A DNA stretch of 47,659 nt from Chloroflexota bacterium (GCA_026707665.1 JAPOWK010000073.1:1-47659), one strand, 5' to 3'. Numbered from the stretch's first letter, positions 26,026-35,309 are shown. Notes: generated from the letters alone by a model not told the origin. Translations and numbers: made by a program.

Positions 26026-27195
26026 TCAATCAACCAGATAGCGCCGCAGGGCATCGCGATTGAGTTCGATGCCCAAGCCCGGCTTCTGCGGCAGCGGAAT
26101 CTCGCCGTCGATCATCGACAATTCATCAGCGACCAATTCATCGCGCAGCACCGACTCCGACAGCGTCGCCGGCAAATACTCGATATAGGGGCAGCAAGCG
26201 GTGGCGAAGCCAAGGTGGGCGCTGGCCGCGATGCCGATGCCCGTCTTCCAGCAATGCGGAACAATTAGCCGTCCGTAATCGGCCGCCAGTTGCGCCACCT
26301 TGCGCGCCTCGGTGAAGCCGCCAACGCGCCCGACATCGGGCTGCAAGACATCCAGCTTGCCGCGATGCGCCAGGTCGATGAACTCCCAATGCGTATTCTG
26401 CCATTCGCCCGCGGCGATGCGGATCGGCGAATGGTCGCAGATGAAGGCGTAACCCCCCAAATCGTCGATATTGATGGGTGTCTCCAGAAAAAAGAGATCG
26501 AATGACTCCAACTGCTTGATGACACGCAGCGCCGTGCGCGCGTCATCCCAGGCATACGCCACATCCACCATCAGCGTCATTTCTTCACCGACCGCTTCCC
26601 GACACTCGGCGACAATGCCGGCGACGTGATCGTCATCTTCTTGCAGCGCATTATGCGTATACGGACCGTTGATGCAGATCTCCAGCTTGGCCGCCTTGAA
26701 TCCAAAGGCCCGCGCGTCCAGCAGCTTCTCCTTCAGCGACTCGCGGTATTCATCCAGTGTATCGCCGACTGGCAGGAGCGAAGCATAAGGCGTGATCGAC
26801 TCCTTCACCGCGCCGCCCAAGAGCTTGTAGATGGGCAGCCCGAGCGCTTTGCCCTTGATATCCCAGAGCGCCATATCGATCGCGCCCATCGCGCAGATTA
26901 GCGCGCCGCGCCGCCCATTCATCTTCGAGCCGCTATAGAGTTTCTGCCAGATCGCCTCCGGCTGCAGCGGATCTTCGCCTATCAACATCTCTTCCAAGCC
27001 CAGGCCCATGATATGCGTGCCCATCGCCTTGATGCAGGCGCGCGCAATCCAGGGATTCACATCGGTCTCGCCGATGCCGACAATGCCCTCATCGGTGTGA
27101 ATTTCGACCACCAAATTGTCCTGCGCCGACGAACAGGCTTCCGTATGAAACTCAGGAACCAGCAGAACGTGGCAGTCAATGCGCGTGATTTTCAT
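26026..27195 (-). CDS. Mandelate-racemase/enolase-superfamily sugar-acid dehydratase
   Basis: A 389-residue enolase-superfamily enzyme with the N-terminal capping domain and barrel. Metal ligands are Asp211 (MLMVDVAYAW region), Glu238 (FFLETP) and Glu264 (AGEW). The general base pair Asp287-His314 is present (LQPDVGR and VPHCW). The usual second-strand KxK motif reads AKLE, so Lys170 pairs with Glu172. This pattern fits acid-sugar dehydratases, which make 2-keto-3-deoxy acids, rather than racemases. It may feed the aldolase-like gene converging on it. AGGAT about six bases upstream supports ATG at 27195. The exact sugar acid is unresolved. Confidence 0.85.
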   Translation of the reverse strand: MKITRIDCHVLLVPEFHTEACSSAQDNLVVEIHTDEGIVGIGETDVNPWIARACIKAMGTHIMGLGLEEMLIGEDPLQPEAIWQKLYSGSKMNGRRGALICAMGAIDMALWDIKGKALGLPIYKLLGGAVKESITPYASLLPVGDTLDEYRESLKEKLLDARAFGFKAAKLEICINGPYTHNALQEDDDHVAGIVAECREAVGEEMTLMVDVAYAWDDARTALRVIKQLESFDLFFLETPINIDDLGGYAFICDHSPIRIAAGEWQNTHWEFIDLAHRGKLDVLQPDVGRVGGFTEARKVAQLAADYGRLIVPHCWKTGIGIAASAHLGFATACCPYIEYLPATLSESVLRDELVADELSMIDGEIPLPQKPGLGIELNRDALRRYLVD

Positions 27196-27265
27196 AATGC
27201 ATCCTGTATCTATCTAATTCGGCCTCGGAGAAGCAGAAGCGATTCATTGATCCCAAGATGGATAG

Positions 27266-27342
27266 TGTAGGGGCGTCTCGCCGAGACGCCCGCAGATCTA
27301 TATTCCTAACACAAGCGGGCGTTTCAGCGAAACGCCCCTACA
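27266..27342. repeat. 77-base composite GTAGGGGCG inverted-repeat element
   Basis: The ends TGTAGGGGCG (27266-27275) and CGCCCCTACA (27333-27342) are perfect inverses. Inside are two hairpins: GGGCGTCTCG/CGAGACGCCC (27271-27280, 27282-27291) and GGGCGTTTC/GAAACGCCC (27317-27325, 27329-27337). It resembles a paired REP or small MITE-like element in the gap between two convergently spaced minus-strand genes. No flanking duplication was identified. Confidence 0.7.
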
Positions 27343-27406
27343 AATGCCGTTGTGAGGGGATTCGTCAAAACAAGGCATAGAAGACACCGTGAAATTTTTC
27401 TGGGCT

Positions 27407-29620
27407 CTACGTATCACGGTCAAACGAAAGCACCAAGCAAGCCAGGTTGGTCGCCTTAACGCTAAACGTAATCGCATCCGCGCTCTGTTCTATCAAGCAA
27501 TCCCCCAGCAGGTCAGTCACGTCTGTGAATCCTTCCAGGCTGATCGTTTCACTCACGGGCTCAGGCGTTGGATTCACAAAAATCCAGGCTTCCCGCCCCT
27601 GCCATTCTCGCCGTCTTCGTAACAGCACACCGAAGCGCTCGCCCTTGACGCCCGCCTGCGCCAGCAGAGCCTCGAGAAAGCGATCCGTTCCCGCATCGAA
27701 TTCGCGATGAGCCAGCGCGCCGAATCCAAGGAAGGTGCCGATCAGAATACTCTGACCCGCGCCAACTTGATTCGTCACGCCAACGACATCCTCGTCATGT
27801 GTCAGGATCGCGCGGCCGGTGGTCGGCTGCAGGCGCTGCAAGTAAAAGCTGGCGCGCAGATCCAGCTCAGCGAACTCGCCAATGCCGCTCACCACCGTCG
27901 GCGGATCAAACTCGCCAAAACGGCGCTCTTGCGGCATCCAGCGCGGCGCGCCGCCCGGCTCCTTGACCATCGCCAACTCGCGATGCTTTGCTCCGAACAG
28001 CGCTTCGCCCCCGTCTGCGAGTTGCGCCAGTGTAGCCCAGCCATACTTGTCCCAGCGGCCCGGGCAGGCTTCCGCAATCAGCAGACCGCCGGCCTCGACA
28101 TAGGCGCTCAAGCGCGCAAAATAATCGCCATCCAGGCTGAGCGGCATCGACAGGATCGCCGCCCGGTAATTCGCCAGCTCGCCCGCGGCAACATCTTTCG
28201 CATCAAGGAAATCGACCTGAATGCCCAGGCGCCACAGACGCGCGTACCAACCGCGCATGTTGTAGCGATAGTGGTGGATGACATCGCCATTGCTGGCTTG
28301 AAAGAAATGGTACGTATCCTCGTTTACCAACAGAGCGATTTGCGCGCGCGGCGGCTGCGCCTGCGAAAAGAATTCGCCCTGCGCCTGAATTGCCCGGCCA
28401 ATCCGACTGACCGCTTCCATGCGCTCGCTGCTGTCACCGATGGGTTCGAGCAAGCCGAAGCCATTCGCTTCCTTCCAAAAGCGCTCGACGCGGTGATTCC
28501 AGAAACTGATGCCGGTCATGCCACATGCCAGCCCGGCGAGTATCCAGACGCGCAGATCATTCGGCGTCGGTTTTCGACCGTAATGCAGCGACGTCGAGAT
28601 CGGACCACCCTGGAATTCGGCGCCCCATAGCGCGCGATCGCGTCCATTATTGCCGCGCGCCAAATCGGTGCAGAGCATCATCTCTTCCCAAATCTCGTTG
28701 AGCAGCGCAGCCTCTTCGCTCTCAACCTTATCATCCCAGGGATGACCGTTGTTCCACTTGGGATAATTGCTCGTGCCGAAGAAATCGCCAACACGCGCCC
28801 AGCGCCATTCCGCTCCCGAGCCGATGCGCGGCGTGTCGGCATGGCTAAAGACGGGCCGCTGATAAGGATCATTCTCGCGCAGCGCCTGTGTCTTGAAAGC
28901 CAGCTGCCGCGCCATGTAGACATCGTCCATGAAATAGCGCCAATCGATGAAAGGCGCCAATGGCTCCTCGCGGCGTGGCGGCTCCACCTCGTCCCAGTCG
29001 CCATAGTTGATTTGCCAGGTCGCGTTCAGTTCCGCCAGCGCGCCATATTTCTCCCGCAGCCATTCGCGGAAGCGCGCCAGCGTGTGCGGGCAGTAACAGA
29101 ATCCCAGCTTCCCCGCCGTATTCGGCCAAAAGCCGATCTCCTGAAAGGTGTTCCAAGCCCAGATATTCTTGTATTGCCCCAAAGTCCGCGCCAGCTCAGC
29201 GATGAAGCGCGTCGCCGCCTCGCGCGCGCCGGGATGATCCCAACAAGGTCCCGGCTTGCCATCCATCGGAATCGTGTACTGCGTCGGCTGGTTGTGTCGC
29301 CTGCCATCGCTGTAGACGAAGTGACAGTCGGGATACTTGCGCCAGAGCCAAGCCGGCGCCTGCTCCATCGTCAAGCCCAGATAGACGCCCATATTCAGCT
29401 CATCGGCACGCTCGACCACAGCTTCGACGCGCGAGAAATCGTATTCGCCCTCTCGACTCTCGTCAGCCGACCAATGCTCCTGAATCTTGATCATGTTGAA
29501 GCCGTAGTCTTTCAGCAGCGACAGATCGCGCAAGACGCCATCCAGATCAAGGCATGGCTCGCGATACACATGCGTGCCCCAAGGAAACGCGCCACTTCCG
29601 AAGACGGGTTGCATTGTCAT
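27407..29620 (-). CDS. GH42-type beta-galactosidase
   Basis: A 737-residue family-42 glycosidase with the (beta/alpha)8 barrel and a C-terminal trimerisation-like domain. The acid/base Glu161 sits in WAWNTFQEIGF and the nucleophile Glu335 in LWGAEFQGGP. GFCYCPHTL at 173-181 resembles the Cys-rich metal site of the family. Canonical GH42 has Asn right before the acid/base Glu, but here the residue is Gln160. The start ATG at 29620 has AAGGA a few bases upstream. It follows the two permease genes 29842-31633 in the same direction and would cleave the oligosaccharide taken up by them, most likely in the cytoplasm, as no signal peptide is seen. A related galactoside or rhamnogalacturonan activity is possible. 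Confidence 0.85.
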   Translation of the reverse strand: MTMQPVFGSGAFPWGTHVYREPCLDLDGVLRDLSLLKDYGFNMIKIQEHWSADESREGEYDFSRVEAVVERADELNMGVYLGLTMEQAPAWLWRKYPDCHFVYSDGRRHNQPTQYTIPMDGKPGPCWDHPGAREAATRFIAELARTLGQYKNIWAWNTFQEIGFWPNTAGKLGFCYCPHTLARFREWLREKYGALAELNATWQINYGDWDEVEPPRREEPLAPFIDWRYFMDDVYMARQLAFKTQALRENDPYQRPVFSHADTPRIGSGAEWRWARVGDFFGTSNYPKWNNGHPWDDKVESEEAALLNEIWEEMMLCTDLARGNNGRDRALWGAEFQGGPISTSLHYGRKPTPNDLRVWILAGLACGMTGISFWNHRVERFWKEANGFGLLEPIGDSSERMEAVSRIGRAIQAQGEFFSQAQPPRAQIALLVNEDTYHFFQASNGDVIHHYRYNMRGWYARLWRLGIQVDFLDAKDVAAGELANYRAAILSMPLSLDGDYFARLSAYVEAGGLLIAEACPGRWDKYGWATLAQLADGGEALFGAKHRELAMVKEPGGAPRWMPQERRFGEFDPPTVVSGIGEFAELDLRASFYLQRLQPTTGRAILTHDEDVVGVTNQVGAGQSILIGTFLGFGALAHREFDAGTDRFLEALLAQAGVKGERFGVLLRRRREWQGREAWIFVNPTPEPVSETISLEGFTDVTDLLGDCLIEQSADAITFSVKATNLACLVLSFDRDT

Positions 29621-29658
29621 AGAATCCTTCCCGCATGGCTTTGGTCTACCCCCCTCGG

Positions 29659-29680
29659 TCCCCCCGTATCAACGGGGGGA
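29659..29680. repeat. C/G-rich hairpin between permease and GH42 genes
   Basis: TCCCCCCG and CGGGGGGA (29659-29666, 29673-29680) are perfectly inverted around a six-base loop. It lies in the 29621-29841 gap and belongs to the C/G-rich intergenic family. Confidence 0.55.
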
Positions 29681-29755
29681 AGCGCAATCTGCCGGGTTGG
29701 GATATCAATGATGTTGCAACCGAAGGCTAGCATGAAACATCACATCCTTATGGTT

Positions 29756-29783
29756 GCTCTGTGCCCTCTGTGCTCTCTGTTTT
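29756..29783. repeat. CTCTGTG repeat element, copy 3
   Basis: Three CTCTGTG-like words in tandem, matching the two elements around the DinB-like gene. It lies in the 221-base gap between the second permease and the GH42 gene. Confidence 0.55.
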
Positions 29784-29841
29784 GTATTTCACACGACTCG
29801 CTTGCGCCTAATTTCGTGGCAAATCATGGAATTCACGACGC

Positions 29842-30723
29842 CTATTCCTTCACCGCGCCCAGCTTAATGCCCGAGATGAAATAACGCTGCAAGAAGGGAT
29901 AAACGACCAGGATCGGCACGGTCGCCACAATGATTTGCGCGCCGCGGATCGCCCGGTCGGACAGGCGCTGCAAGTCTTGCGGATTGATGCCCACCTGCGT
30001 CAGATCCAAGGTCACGATCACCGTGCGCAAGAAGGTCTGCATCGGATAATTGGCGGTATCGGTCATATAAATCAAGCCATCGAACCAGGCATTCCAGTGA
30101 TTCACCGCCGAAAACAGCGTCAAGGTCGCGATGGCGGGCAGCGACAGCGGAATATAAATATGCCAAAGCACCCGCCAATGCGAAGCGCCGTCGATAAGGG
30201 CCGATTCTTCCAGCTCCTTCGGTACATCGCGGAAGAAGTTCATCATCAGGATCACGCTGAAGATCGGCACTGCATTCGGCAGGATTAGCGCGCCCAGCGT
30301 ATTCAGCAGACCCAGACTACGGACGACCAAAAATGACGGTATCAAGCCGCCGTCGAAGAGCATGGCGAAAACGAAGAACCAGATGCAGATCGTGCGCCCT
30401 TTGAAGACGCGCGGCGTCTTCGAAAGCGGATAGGCTGTTAAGATCACCAGCAGCATGTTCAGGCTGGTCCCAGTCAATACGCGCAAGACCGATATCACAA
30501 AGGAACGCAGAAAATTACGCGAGCCCATCACCTGCTCGTAATTCTCCAGCGTGAAGTCAATCGGCCAGAACGAGACGAAGCCGCCGGTCGCCGGCGCCCG
30601 CCCGCTGAGCGATACGGCAAATATATGCACCAGCGGCAGCAGGCAAAGGATGGCGAAACCGGCCAAAAACAGATAGTTAAGACTATCAAAGAGGCGGCTG
30701 AACCAGGTCCGGTCGCGGATCAT
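29842..30723 (-). CDS. Sugar ABC permease, LplC/YtcP type
   Basis: A 293-residue inner-membrane permease with six predicted helices. The cytoplasmic EAA loop reads ESALIDGASHWRVLWHIYIP, which docks with the ATPase. The N-terminal extension and the C-terminus GAVKE are typical of the LplC/YtcP branch. It starts at the ATG at 30723, ten bases after the stop of the partner permease. Together they form the channel of the importer whose binding protein is at 31756. GH42 follows downstream, so an oligosaccharide is the likely cargo. Confidence 0.9.
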   Translation of the reverse strand: MIRDRTWFSRLFDSLNYLFLAGFAILCLLPLVHIFAVSLSGRAPATGGFVSFWPIDFTLENYEQVMGSRNFLRSFVISVLRVLTGTSLNMLLVILTAYPLSKTPRVFKGRTICIWFFVFAMLFDGGLIPSFLVVRSLGLLNTLGALILPNAVPIFSVILMMNFFRDVPKELEESALIDGASHWRVLWHIYIPLSLPAIATLTLFSAVNHWNAWFDGLIYMTDTANYPMQTFLRTVIVTLDLTQVGINPQDLQRLSDRAIRGAQIIVATVPILVVYPFLQRYFISGIKLGAVKE

Positions 30724-30733
30724 GGCGCTGCCC

Positions 30734-31633
30734 TCACAAGATGCGATAACCGGCGAAGCGGTCGGCCAGCCAGTATGAAATCACGATCAGAAAGAAGCCG
30801 ATGAAGGACTTGAACAGCCCCACTGCCCCGGCTAGGCTGTACTGCGCCGAGATCAAGCCGACGCGATAGACGTAGGTGTCGATGATGTCTCCCGTGCGAT
30901 AGACGGCCGGGCTGTACAAAGTAAGAATCTGCTCGAAGCCGGCTTGCAAGACATCACCCAGGCTCAGCGCCGCCAGCAACACAATGGTCGGCCGGATGCC
31001 GGGAAGCGTGATATGCCAAATGCGGCGGAAACGGCCGGCGCCATCAATCGCCGCCGCTTCATGCAAGACCGGGTTGATCGCCGTCAGCGCCGCCAAATAG
31101 ACGATGGTCGAAAAGCCGACACTCTTCCAGAAGCCCGAGGCGATCACCGTGCCGCGGAACCAGTCGTTGCTGCCCAGCCAAAGCTGCGGTTCCATACCGA
31201 CGCTGCGCAAGGCCTGATTAAGAATGCCGCCGGCGGACAGAATATCGAGCAAGATTCCGCCGAGGACAATCCAGGACAAGAAATGCGGCAGATAGATCAA
31301 CGTTTGAATCGTGCGGCGGAAAAAAATGCGGCGCGCCTCGTTCAGCAGCAGCGCCAGGATGATCGCCCCCAGCTGATCGGCCACGATCTTCGAAATCGCT
31401 ATGATCAGCGTATTGCTGAATATCCGCCCGAACTCCGGCAGCGAAAACAGAAACTCGAAATTCTCCCAGCCAATCCAGGGCGAGCGGGCGAAGCCTTTCG
31501 CCGGGCTAAAATCCTGAAAGGCGATGACCACGCCATACATCGGATAGTAGCGAAACAGCAATACGAAGACGATCCCGGGCACGATCATCACGTAAAGTGG
31601 CCAGGCGCGCTTCATGTATTGCTTGAATGTCAC
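30734..31633 (-). CDS. Sugar ABC permease, LplB type
   Basis: A 299-residue permease, partner of the preceding one, with six hydrophobic segments. The EAA loop is HEAAAIDGAGRFRRIWHITL. The sequence around VVIAFQDFSPAKGFARSPW is typical of LplB-type proteins. It lies 122 bases downstream of the binding-protein gene, with two hairpins between, and ten bases upstream of the next permease. No ATPase gene is in the operon. Confidence 0.9.
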   Translation of the reverse strand: MTFKQYMKRAWPLYVMIVPGIVFVLLFRYYPMYGVVIAFQDFSPAKGFARSPWIGWENFEFLFSLPEFGRIFSNTLIIAISKIVADQLGAIILALLLNEARRIFFRRTIQTLIYLPHFLSWIVLGGILLDILSAGGILNQALRSVGMEPQLWLGSNDWFRGTVIASGFWKSVGFSTIVYLAALTAINPVLHEAAAIDGAGRFRRIWHITLPGIRPTIVLLAALSLGDVLQAGFEQILTLYSPAVYRTGDIIDTYVYRVGLISAQYSLAGAVGLFKSFIGFFLIVISYWLADRFAGYRIL

Positions 31634-31656
31634 TTACGCGACCCCCCATCCCCTAG

Positions 31657-31742
31657 CCCCTTCCCCCACAAAGAGGGAAGGGGAGCATTTCAGTTACACT
31701 CGACAAATGGGGTGAAGTCCCTCCCTCATATTGGGGGAGGGA
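31657..31742. repeat. Two C/G-rich hairpins between binding protein and permease
   Basis: The first is CCCCTTCCC/GGGAAGGGG (31657-31665, 31675-31683). The second is TCCCTCCC/GGGAGGGA (31718-31725, 31735-31742). Both are perfect. Sitting in the gap between an ABC binding-protein and permease gene, they may lower downstream expression or stabilise the upstream mRNA. No U-tract follows, so they are not ordinary terminators. Confidence 0.6.
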
Positions 31743-31755
31743 TTTAGGGTGGGGG

Positions 31756-33543
31756 CTACATCTGCCCGTGCCACCACTCGTTGACTTCATCCGTGATGCG
31801 GTCGCCACCGCCCGAGCGCCATTCTTCCACGAAGGCGTCAAAGCGGTCCAACGGCTCCTGCCCATTGATGATATTGATGTAGGTCTCGGCTTCCAAGCCA
31901 TCCAGCGATGCGCCCGCCCGCTCCATCGTGCGCGTCGGCACGGTCAGGAAGTGGTTCTTGATGCCATCGGCTTCCCAGTGGTCCACCGCGAACACATTCG
32001 CCTCGTCCCACAAAACCGAGAGTGGATCGCCACCCAGGAACGCTTCCATCAGGGCGTCGCGCTCGTCTTCCGGCGTATTCGCCCATACATTGCGGCGCTC
32101 CTTGATCCAGTTCGTTTCGTAGAAGGGATCGGTGCGGCTGCCGCCATTGGTGCCCGGCGGACCCCAAATATGCTTGGTGTCGTCATAGCCATTGAGATCT
32201 AGCGTCGAACCCATCGGGTCAATTTCGCCGTCATCGTCCCGCCAGAAGTAGGCCGTGCCTTCAAAGCCGTGATAGCGATTCTTCGGGTTCTGCAGCAATT
32301 CCGCCCACCAAGCCATCTGCTTCAAGACCAGGTCGACATGCTCGAAGCCCTTGCGGAATACATAGACCGTATCGGGCACCGGGTTGCTCCAAGCTTTCTT
32401 CTTGATGCCGGTCGGACCCGTGGGGATATCGCCGAAGGCCCAGCGCGCATCGGGATCGTTGGCGACGCTGTCCGGCAAGCCGTAGACCGCGCCGAAAGCC
32501 GGCGAATACATGAGGCCAGCCAGATTGCCACCGATATGCGTGCCCGAATTCTGCCAGGGCGCAAAGGTGAAAAAGTCAGGCGCCAGCAGCCCCTCGCTAT
32601 ACCATTGCCGCAAGGTGCCGAGCACTTCCTTGATCTCCGGCCGAACGCTGTCATATTGCAAGTCGCCATTCTCGTCCGGCGTCCAGAAAGTCGGCATCAC
32701 GCCCCAGGCGCCGAAAATGGGATCGAGCGAGCAATACCAGGTGTTGACTTGCCGGTTGGCGGCGATGCCGAGCGTCGTGCCATCGCCGCCCTGGCCCATA
32801 TCCGCCTCGACGAAAGCGGTCATGACAGAGTGCAATTCGTCAATCGTAGTCGGCGCGCTCATGCCGACGGCGTCGAGCCAATCTTGCCGGATCCACAAAA
32901 CCTTGTCGTTCTGCGCCGCCTGCTCGATATAGGGCACACCCATCTTGCGCCCGTTGACCTCCGCCAGGCGCCAGGCGATGCCATCACTGAAGCCCATCGC
33001 TTCCTTCAGCCAGACTGGATGCGCGACCTCGTCCCAGACATCGGTAATGTCTTCGATCAAGTCATTGTCCAGCAGCTCGGAATAAATCTGCAGCGGCACC
33101 GTCTCCATAAAATCAGGCAGTTCATCGCTGGCGATGGCGAGATTGTATTTCTGCAAGACCTCGCCCTCATTGTCCGTCCAGGTGAAAGCCAGCTTCCAAT
33201 TGATGCCGGTGACCGCGGCGTTCAAGCGCGTAAAGTTCGAATTCTCGATGTCGTCGCCATCGGCGAATTCCCAGGGACCGCGCCGGCTGCCCGTAATCGT
33301 CACCGGCGGATCGACTGGCATGCCCTCGGGGATGGGCGGCAAAGTCGTCGTCCAGCCGCGCGGATTGTTGGGGCTGCCCGGATGCAATTCAGCCGGGATA
33401 TCGCCCATGCCTTGCGCCAAAATAGGCGGCAGGCCTGCGCGCATCATCATCGCCGCCGCCAAACTGGTGCCGCCCAGCCTCATGAAGTCTCGCCGGGACG
33501 GCTTCAAGTCCAATGTGTTGTAGGGGAATTTCGATTTCATCAT
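31756..33543 (-). CDS. Extracellular sugar-binding protein, Tat-exported
   Basis: A 595-residue ABC binding protein of the large LplA type. Its N-terminus has a twin-arginine motif, SRRDFM at 16-21, followed by a hydrophobic stretch, so folded export through Tat is likely; no lipobox Cys is present. The body shows typical binding-protein segments such as GMSAPTTIDELHSVMTAF and AGLMYSPAFGAVYGLPDS. It serves the two permeases downstream. The start at 33543 begins with two Met codons; either may be used. The ligand is unknown, but the GH42 gene in the same run suggests a galactoside or oligosaccharide. Confidence 0.86.
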   Translation of the reverse strand: MMKSKFPYNTLDLKPSRRDFMRLGGTSLAAAMMMRAGLPPILAQGMGDIPAELHPGSPNNPRGWTTTLPPIPEGMPVDPPVTITGSRRGPWEFADGDDIENSNFTRLNAAVTGINWKLAFTWTDNEGEVLQKYNLAIASDELPDFMETVPLQIYSELLDNDLIEDITDVWDEVAHPVWLKEAMGFSDGIAWRLAEVNGRKMGVPYIEQAAQNDKVLWIRQDWLDAVGMSAPTTIDELHSVMTAFVEADMGQGGDGTTLGIAANRQVNTWYCSLDPIFGAWGVMPTFWTPDENGDLQYDSVRPEIKEVLGTLRQWYSEGLLAPDFFTFAPWQNSGTHIGGNLAGLMYSPAFGAVYGLPDSVANDPDARWAFGDIPTGPTGIKKKAWSNPVPDTVYVFRKGFEHVDLVLKQMAWWAELLQNPKNRYHGFEGTAYFWRDDDGEIDPMGSTLDLNGYDDTKHIWGPPGTNGGSRTDPFYETNWIKERRNVWANTPEDERDALMEAFLGGDPLSVLWDEANVFAVDHWEADGIKNHFLTVPTRTMERAGASLDGLEAETYINIINGQEPLDRFDAFVEEWRSGGGDRITDEVNEWWHGQM

Positions 33544-33607
33544 AACTCCTCAACAAGATCACTAATCCGAATCTCGAACGGAAGATGATGCGGCCATAGA
33601 CACCTCC

Positions 33608-34399
33608 TTATTCTTCAATTGGTGATTCGCCGGTAGGCTCGCTTTCAGTCTCGGCGGTCAGGGTAATCACCGTCTGCCAGACTTCGCTGCTGAATTGAAT
33701 ATGGTCGCGCATGAGGTTGCCGGCGGTCTCGGCGTCTCCGCTGGCGATTGCGTCAAAGATCGCCTGGTGCGTGCCGCCGCCCTCAGCTTGGGCTGGCAAA
33801 CTGTCGGATTGTGTTTCGCGCAGCACCTCCTCCAGCAGATCGACAAGGTTGCTCACAAATTGGCTGATGATGGCGTTGTGGCTGGCCTCGCCGATGCGCC
33901 GGTGGAAATTAAAGTCGGCTCTCAAATAAGCCTGCACGCGGTCCATGTTGGCCTGCATCGTCCGCAATTCCGTTTCGATCAAGCGGATTTCTTGCGGCGT
34001 CGCGCGTTCCGCCGCCGCCCGCGCCGCTTCCACCTCGATCATCTTGCGCGCGTCCAGCAGCTCAATGATGGTGCCGCCCCAAGTCGCGAAGCTCAGCCCA
34101 AGAATCCGCCCGAAGCTCGCGCCCGTATTGGTCGTCAAGAATGTGCCTTCGCCGACGCGGGATTCCACCAAGCCCACCGCTTCCAGCACCTTGAGCGCCT
34201 CGCGCACACTGTAACGCCCCACCCCAAGGGCATCGGCCAGCGCCCGCTCCGATGGCAATCGCTCGCCCAGACGCACCACGCCGGACAAGATGTAATTCTT
34301 CAATTGCTCCAATGTCTGATCTTTGACGGAAGTCTTTTCGATCGTGGTGAGGCCTGACATGCTCGGTGAAGAACTCTTCACAGCAGCACTCGTTTCCAC
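33608..34399 (-). CDS. GntR/FadR-type regulator with FCD domain
   Basis: A 263-residue repressor-like regulator. The winged-helix motif GERLPSERALADALGVGRYS is near 42-61, followed by EALKVLEAVGLVESRVGEGTF. The C-terminal FCD ligand-binding domain has DFNFHRRIGEASHN and THQAIFDAI with the usual metal-binding residues. The start is GTG at 34399; an ATG at 34360 is possible but would shorten the N-terminus. It lies between two importers and just upstream of the Tat-exported binding protein, so it probably controls uptake of a sugar or sugar acid. A good operator, TGGTGTTACCA, lies 19 bases upstream of the start and suggests autoregulation. Confidence 0.88.
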   Translation of the reverse strand: METSAAVKSSSPSMSGLTTIEKTSVKDQTLEQLKNYILSGVVRLGERLPSERALADALGVGRYSVREALKVLEAVGLVESRVGEGTFLTTNTGASFGRILGLSFATWGGTIIELLDARKMIEVEAARAAAERATPQEIRLIETELRTMQANMDRVQAYLRADFNFHRRIGEASHNAIISQFVSNLVDLLEEVLRETQSDSLPAQAEGGGTHQAIFDAIASGDAETAGNLMRDHIQFSSEVWQTVITLTAETESEPTGESPIEE

Positions 34400-34417
34400 T
34401 CAATGCGTATTGGTCAG

Positions 34418-34428
34418 TGGTGTTACCA
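34418..34428. promoter_or_regulatory. Probable GntR/FCD operator TGGTGTTACCA
   Basis: A perfect TGGT-N3-ACCA palindrome in the 79-base gap upstream of the regulator gene. This is the half-site spacing seen for PdhR and related FCD regulators. Confidence 0.55.
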
Positions 34429-34478
34429 ATTGTAGGCGAATTGCAATCGTCTGTCAAATCCGCTCGCGGCCGGACCGC

Positions 34479-35309
34479 TCACTTGGACGAACCAGCCGTC
34501 AAGCCACTGACCAAATAGCGCTCGAGGAAAAGATAAGCCAGGACTATTGGCAGCATCGCGATGAGCGAGCCCGCCATGATTTCATTCCACTCGGTCAAGT
34601 ATTCGCCTTTCAGCGAGGCCACGCCGACATTAACCGTCCAGGCTTTTTGATTCGCCACCAGAAAGGTCCTGGCGAAGACAAAATCATTCCATGAGAGCAC
34701 AAAGCCGTAGAGCGTGGTCGCCGCCAAACCCGGCGCCGAAAGCGGCAAGACGACCCGCAGCAGCGCGCTCAACGGCGTGCAGCCGTCAATCATCGCCGCG
34801 TCTTCCAGCTCCATAGGAATGGTGTCGAAATAGCCTTTCAGCATCCAGACGGCAAATGGCGTGATGAAGGTCGCATGGGCGAGGACAAGCGATCGTAAGT
34901 CGCCGATCAGCTGAAATTGCCGGAAGCTGACGAACAGCGGGATGATGATCAGAGTGCTGGGAAGCATGCGGCTCATTAGGAAGAACAGACCGATCGCCTG
35001 CGAGCCGCGCGCCCGTATTCGCGAGATGCTATAGCCAGCCAGCACGCTGACGAACATGGACAGCGCCGTCGAGGCCAGGGCGACAACTGCCGAGTTTCGC
35101 AGCCAAACGCCGATTGGGCGCTCCGTGAATATGGCCTCATAAGCGGCAAGAGTTGGCTCGGGCTGCACAAACACCGGCGGGAAGCGGCGCAACTGCGTCG
35201 CCGGCGCCAGCGATGTGTTAAACATCCAATACAGCGGAAAGACCAATACGATAACGACGGCGATTACCACCGCGTAAAGTATGACCGTCTCCCATCGGCC
35301 GCGCGTCAT
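34479..35309 (-). CDS. Sugar ABC permease, MalG type
   Basis: A 276-residue permease with six hydrophobic segments. The EAA loop is EDAAMIDGCTPLSALLRVVL. SSK ends the protein in a short cytoplasmic tail. It starts at the ATG at 35309, sixteen bases downstream of the partner permease's stop. It forms the channel of the importer with the binding protein at 36483. The regulator gene follows it after a 79-base gap with an operator, so transcription probably divides there. Confidence 0.9.
   Translation of the reverse strand: MTRGRWETVILYAVVIAVVIVLVFPLYWMFNTSLAPATQLRRFPPVFVQPEPTLAAYEAIFTERPIGVWLRNSAVVALASTALSMFVSVLAGYSISRIRARGSQAIGLFFLMSRMLPSTLIIIPLFVSFRQFQLIGDLRSLVLAHATFITPFAVWMLKGYFDTIPMELEDAAMIDGCTPLSALLRVVLPLSAPGLAATTLYGFVLSWNDFVFARTFLVANQKAWTVNVGVASLKGEYLTEWNEIMAGSLIAMLPIVLAYLFLERYLVSGLTAGSSK

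Noticed and set aside
31657..31742. Rho-independent terminator inside the first importer operon
   Set aside because: The stems are C/G-rich but no T-run follows on the minus strand, and the downstream permeases need the transcript.
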